64,000 nucleotides of DNA from positions 12,812,027 through 12,876,026 of the forward strand of contig OX155955.1 in NCBI GenBank assembly GCA_944548615.1, given 5' to 3'. This DNA is from Micropterix aruncella. Taxonomy: Eukaryota; Arthropoda; Insecta; Lepidoptera; Micropterigidae. Made by a program: the position numbers and the translations under genes. The notes beneath the pieces are model-generated. The model worked only from the letters and a program-made list of their open reading frames with translations. It ran no database searches and was not told the DNA's origin. Below, one piece after another: positions 43,062 through 64,000 of this stretch (within the stretch, counting starts at the first letter, position 1; each line of letters begins with the position of its first letter).

Positions 43062-45250
43062 AAACTACAAACGCAAAACTAATGTGAAGCCGTTCACACC
43101 AGAACTGTACTTGCAGGCCCAAGAAATGCTAAATCAGGGGCTATCCATTAGAAAAATTGGGAAGGAGTTGGGATTCGATGAATCAACTGTACGGAAGAGG
43201 TGGGTTACCCCTTCAGTAAATTATTACGAGTTAGGAATCACTAACAATCTTTTATTCTGAATGTCGATTTGATTTCTTACAGGTTGAAAAAGGAAGGCGG
43301 CGCCAGAAAACTGGGCCGGTTCACAACAACATTCACTCATTTGCAAGAAAAGGATATTGTAGATCACTGCCGAACCTTGAACCATAATATGTTTTATGGT
43401 GTTTCCTTCAAAACGCTCCGAATTCTTATATTCAAATATGCTGAAGAAAACAAGATTCGACACAACTTTAATAAAGAAAAGGGAATGGCAGGGAAGGATT
43501 ACACAATTTCTTTCATGAAGAGACACAAACTAAGTTTGCGAACTGCTAGAAAAACGTCAGTGGCCCGAACAATGGGTTTTAATCGCAATCAAGTGGAAGG
43601 TTTTTTTGGTAATCTAGAATCGGCTTATCAAAAATACAAGTTTGCTCCTGGTTCCATATACAACATGGACGAAACTGGAATCCAGACTGTTCCAGACAAA
43701 CTTCCGAAAATTGTGTCCGACCAGGGCCAGAAAGAAGTAGCTAAAAATGTAAGTGCCGAACAAGGCCAAACAGTTACCGTTATCTGCTGCCTCAACGCCA
43801 ACGGTGGCTACATTCCGCCCTATTTTATATTCAAAAGAAAGAGGGAAAATCCTCTTTTAATAAAAAATGGCCCGGTCGGCTGTAAGATGGCGGTCACTGA
43901 CAAGGGATATGTTGACACTCCTACATTTATTAAGTGGTTAAAACACTTTGCAGAACATGCCAAACCCACTCCGGAAGCTCCTGTTCTTCTTATCCTGGAC
44001 AATCATGCCTCGCATGTTTCAATCGAATCAATATCTCAGGCTGAAGCATTGAATGTGGTTATGCTCAGCTTGCCACCCCATACGAGCCACAAAACTCAGC
44101 CACTCGACCGGGTGTTTTTTAAACCCCTCAAAACCTACTACAACGAGGTCACGGATTCGTGGCAATCGTCCCACCCCGGGCAGGTAATAACAGTTTATCA
44201 TGTCGCTGAGCTCTTTAACCGGGCTTATGAAAGAACAGCTACCATTGAAAAAGCAACTGCCTCCTTCCGCGCAACGGGAATCTCCCCTGGACCCCGGGGT
44301 TTTCTCGGATGCTGATTTTCTTCCGAGCCAGGTGACGGATCAAAGTCCGGAAGAAGATGATATCGTTAAAGAACCAATGCTAGATTTTGGCGACGATAAC
44401 TGTGATGCCGTTCCCGATTGCCCTGTTCCTGAGCCTTCAGTGCTGCCTCAGGCTCCTATGTCAGTACTTGACCAAAGCCCGGAAGAAGATTTCGTCCAAG
44501 AACCAACACTAGACTTTGGCAACGATAACTGCAATTCAGCTCTCGACTTCCCTGTTCCTGGACCTTCAAGACTGCCTGATCCTGTTTTATCTACTGATTC
44601 TCCTGGACGTGTCTTCACGTCATCTCTTGTGTCAGTTGTGTCTCCAGCAGACATACTACCTCTTCCCAAAGCAACACGACGTAAGCGGAGCGGAAGAAGT
44701 TTAAAGTCGACACTTCTAACATCTTCTCCGCACAAGAAAGCCCTGCGGGACAAAAAATTACAAGCTGAAAGGTTGGTCAAAGAAAGAGAAGATCGTAAAA
44801 TTAAAAATGCAATGAAACGGAAAGACAAGCTCAAGATGGCAGCAAAGCAGAAGAAGAAGCCACCACGTAGACTTCAGTTTGATTCAGATGACTCATCTCA
44901 GTCTCAGTCTATTTCATCTGGAACTTCGGCCTACAACGAGTCAGAATCTGACAGTGATCAGAAGATGGAAGAATCGTCTGAGCGGATGGTGCCTCCAAAG
45001 AGGTGCATAGGCGAATTTTGTACCGTTCGATATGAAGAAAAACTTTCCAGGAGTTATTACTGGCGTTTCAGAAACCCATGCCACTGTATCATCAATGGTG
45101 AAAGCTGGAAAATTATGGAAATGGCCCGACCGGCCTGACATTCTCGATTATGAATGGGGATCAGTCGTTTCGAGTATAATGGAGCCAACAAAAACCAGCA
45201 CAACCCGAAATGTTTATTCAGTCAGTGAACTGGAATGGTTTTACTCATAA
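43062..45250 (+). pseudogene. pogo/Tigger-like transposase, frameshifted twice
   Basis: Exon 43062-43199, an 83-bp intron (43200-43282, phase 2), then coding from 43283. The order is an N-terminal helix-turn-helix (LSIRKIGKELGFDESTVRKR), a CENP-B-type second DNA-binding region, then a DDE_1 catalytic core. Its aspartates are in YNMDETG, LLILDNHASH and KTQPLDRVFF, a DD35D spacing. A charged Lys/Ser-rich linker follows, ending in a WKWPDRPDILDYEWG block typical of long insect pogo-like transposases. The frame breaks near 44286 (ATCTCCCCTGG; core to linker) and again near 45040 in an AGAAAAAC run (linker to end block). A splice acceptor at 43061 shows that the start codon lies in an upstream exon I could not identify. 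Inactive as it stands unless the breaks are sequencing errors. Confidence 0.85.
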
Positions 45251-45303
45251 CTGTGAATAAATAAACTGATTAAAGTTAATTTTTCCGTGTATTTCATTTC
45301 AAT

Positions 45304-45381
45304 GGGGCAAAGATCCGCAGCTGCGGACAGTTGCCCCGCATCTGCGGACGTTTACCCCCAAACAGTGGGGCAAAGGTCCGC
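45304..45381. promoter_or_regulatory. Four copies of the pogo-like 15-bp motif after the transposase gene
   Basis: GGGGCAAAGATCCGC (45304-45318), inverted GCGGACAGTTGCCCC (45323-45337), inverted GCGGACGTTTACCCC (45344-45358) and GGGGCAAAGGTCCGC (45367-45381), starting 53 bp after the stop codon. Confidence 0.85.
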
Positions 45382-45541
45382 AAAGGCAAGGTTGTCTACC
45401 TTTCCTTTTTTTTCCTAAGTGGTGCTTATTTCGCTAGTAATAAAATGGTATATTGTAGCACATAAATTAAGATTTCCAGTGAAGCCAAAACCTGCAGGAC
45501 CTTTTACTTATAGGGTGAGAAAAAAGGTTGAAACCTAAAAT

Positions 45542-45566
45542 TGCGGATCTTTGCCCCACCCTACCC
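45542..45566 (-). repeat. pogo-like element, right terminal repeat
   Basis: TGCGGATCTTTGCCCCACCC plus TACCC, then TA. Perfect complement of the left end. Confidence 0.85.
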
Positions 45567-45569
45567 TAT

Positions 45570-45930
45570 GTATGTCTTTCTGTATGTTTTGATTTGGCTC
45601 AAAAACAGCTAAACCGATTTAGGTAAAACTTCATCAAAGTATTCCTTAGAATCTCAGTATTAAAAAAGGCATTATTGGGTTCGTTTTATTTTTGTCTTGA
45701 CAAAAATTATAACCTTGTACACACGATAAACCTGTCATGTTTGGGCTCCTTTGATTTGTCTTGACAAAAACTATAACCTTGTGTGATGCCCAGCATCTGA
45801 TGATGGACTAACTACCTATCCGCACGCAGTGTTGGGCATTTTTCTTTTGTGGATGCACTTCTGTGAGCGCCGAAACGCTTCATCCGATTGAGCTGAAATT
45901 TGGCATGCAGATTGTGGTTGAAATCCGTCC
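45570..45930. repeat. Dispersed repeat flank of the satellite array
   Basis: Two wordings common in dispersed insect repeats (CAAAAACAGCTAAACCGATTT; GCTTCATCCGATTGAGCTGAA) precede the array. CTTGACAAAAA(T/C)TATAACCTTG occurs twice (about 45698 and 45762). Confidence 0.4.
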
Positions 45931-45934
45931 ACCC

Positions 45935-46785
45935 AGCGTTGGCTCCTAACTAGAGGACTCCTCAACGGTCAACAGCAGAGACCCAACATTTTGTATACGC
46001 ATTCATTTACGATAGCAACTTCCAAGTTTCACCATGACAGAGCTGATCTACCCTGGGTTGGCTCCCGATGAGGGAACTCCTCAACGGTCAACAGCAGAGA
46101 CTCAAAATTTTGTATACCTACGCATTTAATTATGATAGCCCCTTCTAAGTTTCACTATGACATGGATGATGTACCCTGGGTTGGCTCCCGATGAGGGGAC
46201 TCCTGAACGGTCAACAGTAGAGATCCAAAATTTTGTATACGCATTCAATTATGATAGCTCCTTCCAAATTCCATTATGACATGGCTGATGTACCCTGGGT
46301 TGGCTCTCGATAAGGGAACTCCTCAACGGTCAACAGCAGAGACTCAAAATTTTGTATACGCATTCAATTATGATAGGCCCTTTCAAGTTTCACTATGACA
46401 TGGCTGATGTACCCTGGGTTGGCTCCCGATGAGGGGACTGCTCAACGGTCAACAGCAAAGACTCAAAATTTTGTATACTCATTCAATTATGATTTTGAGT
46501 CTCTGCTGTTGACCGTTGAGGAGTCCCCTCATCGGGAGCCAACCCAGGGTACATCAGCCATGTCACGATGGAACATGGTAGGAGCTATCATAATTGAATG
46601 CGTATACAAAATTTTGGGTCTCTGCTGTTGGCCGTTGAGGAGTTCCCTCATTGGGAGCCAAACCAGGGTACATCAGCCATGTAATGCTGAAACTTGGAAG
46701 TTGCTATCATAATTGAATGCGTACACAAAATTGTGTGTCTGTGCTGTTGACAGTGGAAAAGTATCCTCGTCAGAAGCCGATCTTG
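45935..46785. repeat. ~120-bp satellite array with internal inversion
   Basis: Five direct units mark their CGGTCAACAG block at about 45966, 46086, 46208, 46328 and 46446 (period 118-122). At about 46495 orientation flips, and three units follow inverted (CTGTTGACCG near 46507, then about 46626 and 46746). The same unit occurs at 12010-12540. Confidence 0.92.
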
Positions 46786-47515
46786 GCTGTAAAATCAAGT
46801 CATGATCATGCCATAAAAATGCATTGTCATCGAAACTGTACCCCAAATAAATTATTTTATTAATAATTAAAAATAACATCATTTTTACAAAAAATAAAGA
46901 TTGACAACCCTAGCGCTCCTATGGAGAGTAGGTATTTATTTTAAAAAATGGGCTTAGTTTCCATACTGCTCATGTCTCTACTGTGTTATCACTATGGCAA
47001 CGCGTTTATCGCTATGGCAACGCTTCGACGCCATAAGTCTGCTATGCTATGGATAAACGCGCACGCATGCGAGAAAAGTATAGAGGGCTATTCCATTATT
47101 ATATTACTTTGGGCTATTCTGTGAACGCATTCACACTGATCCTGTGCACTGTCATATAAATCGCATTCACTCACAGCCCGCCTTCGCACTCCCGTTATCT
47201 TTGTTTCCTTTCGTATTGTGTATCGTTGGTTTGATCATACTTGACTATCGATTTGTCATACTGATAATAAAGACCAAATTGCAAAAATTGCATCGTATTA
47301 TTTGATGAAAGGGGACTATTGACCTTTTGACATTGAAAGAGGACTATTGTTTGATAAGTCGATCAATAATAGTGAAAAACAGACTATTTTAATTCTTGGA
47401 TACGCAATAACCAAATTAAAAATAATATTTACATGATACTTGAGCAACCAGGTAGATATGATTGATACACTTACCTAAAAATAGATCGTCGGGTGCATAA
47501 GAAAATTAAATACAA
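46786..47515. other. Spacer with fold-back arm
   Basis: 46980-47200 is a reverse-complement relative of 14265-14430 (GCAACGCTTCGACGCCATAAG, CTCACAGCCCGCCTTC). The rest is unassigned. Confidence 0.5.
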
Positions 47516-47517
47516 AC

Positions 47518-48080
47518 GGCCCGATGGCATAGTGTTTGCCTGATTTTACATGTTAAGTTCCCGGGTTTGATTTCCGGCTTGGTCACCATTTTCCGTTTGG
47601 ATAAAATAACGGAATTGTATTTTAATTCTTACTATTGAATGCAATTACAGGACAAACACATATAACAATTCATAGTGGTGCCTTTTAATGCTCGGGCCAC
47701 ACTAACGGGAAATAATAAGAATAAAACGCTTTATTCTTAAGAAAATGCGAGTGATTCTATGACAATACTATTTATTTGACACAATTCATTTATAACACTG
47801 CAAACCATAATCACAAGAATATAATTATGTATTATGTAAAACAGGCGTGTTTGGCATAAGCTTAACAGGTACTGATTAATCATTTTCATAGCCGGTTGTA
47901 ATGGGAAATGACATTAATTATCGCGACGATGGGAGTTTATGTTGCGGCCACACCTATAATATTGCGATAATAAACGGCATTTCACGTTAGTGTGGCCTGG
48001 GCATAAGAGATTGTCATATGATATGTAATAAACTAGCTCATTGTGACATTCGACAATAAAGAGTTAAAGCAAATGAAATA
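47518..48080 (+). mobile_element. tRNA-headed SINE, copy 2, split by a MITE
   Basis: Head GATGGCATAGTGTTTGCC ... GGGTTTGATTTCCGG ... GGTCACC, then the family body. It breaks off at 47692 and resumes at 48000 with GATTGTCATATGATATGTAATAAACT, ending in CAATAAAGAG. The interruption is the MITE below. Confidence 0.8.
47693..47999. mobile_element. MITE inside SINE, carrying CenG1A 3'-flank-like sequence
   Basis: The ends GGCCACACTAACGGGAAAT and complement ATTTCACGTTAGTGTGGCC form a 19-bp inverted repeat with one mismatch. The interior 47750-47912 closely matches 48955-49148, which lies downstream of the CenG1A stop codon. No coding capacity. No clear target duplication found. Confidence 0.75.
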
Positions 48081-48460
48081 AATTGAAAAATATTTCACAT
48101 AAATGTTACACATAATTTATTACATGGGTTGGATTTTGGCGACCGATATCAAAACGCCTGCATCGATGTTTATAGTATGAATGAAACAGTGGTACCAGCT
48201 GAAAAACATATTTTATTCGCGAGCATAACGAATAGAATTTATGAAAAACTATTCATGCAAATTAAAGGAAAGGAAAAAAAGGAAACAGCAACACCAGTGA
48301 ATTTCATAGATATGAACACATCAGCGTTAAGCTGCTAGTTCATCAACAAATAATAATAATAATAAGTTATGCACAACTATCAACACCAACTTCATTTATT
48401 ACAAAATACCCAGTTATCACTCGCCAACGAACATACAAAACGCTACATTGATGTTTACAA
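48081..48460. other. No gene; weak direct duplication
   Basis: Two loosely similar stretches (TTTATTACA ... GCGACC/GCCAAC ... ACGC-T-CATCGATGTTTA, around 48115-48175 and 48395-48460). Nothing coding recognised. Confidence 0.35.
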
Positions 48461-48761
48461 TGGGCTCGATTGCGTTTCTTCGTGAACTAAAATCGGAAAT
48501 TAGTCCGTGTGAACGAGACAGGGCAATACGCTAGAGCGGAGTGTAAGATGACCGGTTGTCGCTTTTTCGCATTAAAACTGCGCGCCAAGGTCAAATCTTA
48601 CACCGCACGAAATATGCTCAAATTTATTCAGACGAGTATAAGTTCAACAGGTAGTATTTATCGACGATCGTTCGTTTCATATTCCGCTCTAACGTATCGC
48701 TCTGTCTCGTTCGCTTGGACTAATTTTAGTTTTAGTTCACAAAGAAACGCAATCGGGCCCA
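48461..48761. mobile_element. MITE with ~85-bp inverted ends
   Basis: The left arm from TGGGCTCGATTGCGTTTCTT through GTGAACTAAAA, TTAGTCC, GAACGAGACAG and TAGAGCGGA is mirrored from 48761 leftward with scattered mismatches. 301 bp, no coding capacity. Confidence 0.85.
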
Positions 48762-48954
48762 GTATCGACGAGATACCTTCCTATCATGATGTCATCTGGC
48801 ATCATCTGCACCGCATATAGTTCGGCTAACAGCCGACAGATGGCAATAATAAAATATGCTATTTTTCTCAGAACTTTAATTTTATTCGGGGAGAGAACAT
48901 CAACAAAAATAATTTCAGTGCTTATTGAACACAATACAATATCTACACATTAAT

Positions 48955-49148
48955 TAAGTGATCCTATGACAATACTATTTATATGACACGATTCATTTAT
49001 AACACTGCAAAACATTTAGGATTTTAAAAATTACCATTGCACATAAAACAACTTAATAAAAAGAATATAATTATGTATTATGTAAAACAGGTGTGTTTGG
49101 CATAAGCTTAACAGGTACTGATTAATCATTTTCATAGCCGGATGTAAT
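48955..49148 (-). repeat. Sequence shared with MITE 47693-47999
   Basis: GTGATCCTATGACAATACTATTTA ... CATAGCCGG matches the MITE interior but lacks its inverted ends, and has about 33 bp more in the middle. It lies 633-826 bp past the CenG1A stop, probably in the 3' UTR. Confidence 0.75.
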
Positions 49149-49159
49149 GCTAAAGAGTA

Positions 49160-49780
49160 GTTGTTTAAAAAAATGGAATGTGCTACATTATAAAAATTAC
49201 CTAAAAATTTCACGTTATACTCATTTTCGCTACAGTTTGAAATTTCATTTCGGGGCGACAATGCACACACACTTTACATACAACTAATTACGAATATCTA
49301 TCCAAATATATACAAACAACTCTCTCGTGCGAGTAGGGAAGAGTATTATTTGCACCTTAGATTTAATAATTTCATAAGTATTTTTCGATTTAACGGAGCT
49401 GTTAATTTATCGTTTCCTCAACAAAGCACAATATACAAATAATTATACAAAAGAAAATTAAAACAAATTAACTATCGCAATAAAAACAATTTGTTTATAA
49501 TTCCATAAAATGGTGCATAATTCCACAAAACGGTAACAGAATTATTATTATCCATAAATAAATTACTATTTACAAAGAAATTATGTAAAATTTATTACAT
49601 GTCAGAACTATTAAAATTCTTTTTGTTAATACTTTAAAATGAAGCCGGTATACACCATTTTATCACATTATTGCAATGTTTCTCTATTTAAACTCGATAA
49701 TCTAGTAATACCAAAACGGGAATTGGCACAACTAATCACAACGTGCGATTGCACTTTATTTAAACTATGATTTTTAAAAT
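49160..49780 (-). other. CenG1A 3' untranslated region, probable
   Basis: Non-coding, AT-rich, directly downstream of the stop codon. No single polyadenylation site could be fixed. Confidence 0.45.

Positions 49781-64000
<14,220 letters not shown>

Larger units (their letters stand above)
37423..45566 (+). mobile_element. pogo/Tigger-like transposon, 8.1 kb with nested inserts
   Basis: The 25-bp ends match perfectly: GGGTAGGGTGGGGCAAAG... at 37423-37447 and its complement at 45542-45566. Both are bordered by TA, the Tc1/mariner-pogo target duplication. The transposase gene lies in the right third (43.06-45.25 kb). The left 5.4 kb is not transposon-like and contains a MITE (38599-38993), a retro-insertion (39728-40121) and a TTAA element (41047-41515). 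Alternatively the two ends could belong to two copies, but the TA context and matching ends favour one element. Confidence 0.75.

Overview
The window reads as nuclear DNA of a moth or butterfly (Lepidoptera). It is AT-rich, its genes are split by spliceosomal introns, and most of it is transposable-element debris: TTAA-flanked piggyBac-type elements, a tRNA-headed SINE, LINE tails, and hAT and Tc1 relics. The phylum-level call rests on the genes (PSMD5, centaurin-gamma). The order-level call is inference from the repeat types.

Three host loci can be read exon by exon. (1) At about 3.6-17.6 kb there is a small family of three secreted eight-cysteine peptides: A on + and B and C on -. B and C have two exons each, with a phase-0 intron splitting the signal peptide and a TATA box upstream. 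They lie in a broken tandem duplication (7.08-10.57 kb and 15.2-21.1 kb). I do not recognise the family. (2) At 23.4-36.6 kb (-) is a complete seven-exon gene for PSMD5, the 26S proteasome assembly chaperone. The assembled CDS is 1524 nt (507 codons plus stop). (3) From 49.8 kb to beyond the right edge (-) are the last eight visible exons of a centaurin-gamma/AGAP ArfGAP (CenG1A-like): split PH domain, ArfGAP zinc finger, ankyrin repeats and an Asn/Ser-rich tail. Its GTPase-like N-terminus lies outside the window.

The introns and spacers hold the rest. 0.27-3.3 kb: an LTR element lacking pol, whose 3' LTR runs into a 200-N assembly gap. 11-13 kb: hAT and Tc1 relics and a ~120-bp satellite. 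18-21 kb: nested LINE fragments, then a ~386-bp (TA)n tract. 28.34-30.97 kb, inside a PSMD5 intron: a structurally intact piggyBac-like element with perfect 14-bp termini, TTAA duplication, a two-exon transposase and matching subterminal hairpins. 37.4-45.6 kb: a large pogo/Tigger-like element with identical 25-bp termini, a twice-frameshifted transposase and clusters of one 15-bp motif at both ends and on both sides of the gene. 45.9-46.8 kb: a second satellite array with an internal inversion. 47.5-48.1 kb: a SINE interrupted by a MITE that carries sequence also found downstream of the CenG1A stop. 51.9-53.8 kb: a non-LTR element with reverse transcriptase and restriction-like endonuclease, whose tail recurs at least four more times. 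57.1-59.6 kb: a repeat with a clean 772-bp hAT insertion.

No operon, CRISPR array or prokaryotic feature is present. The most noteworthy items are the cysteine-rich family, the apparently intact piggyBac element, the motif clusters of the pogo element, and the MITE sharing CenG1A 3'-flank sequence.
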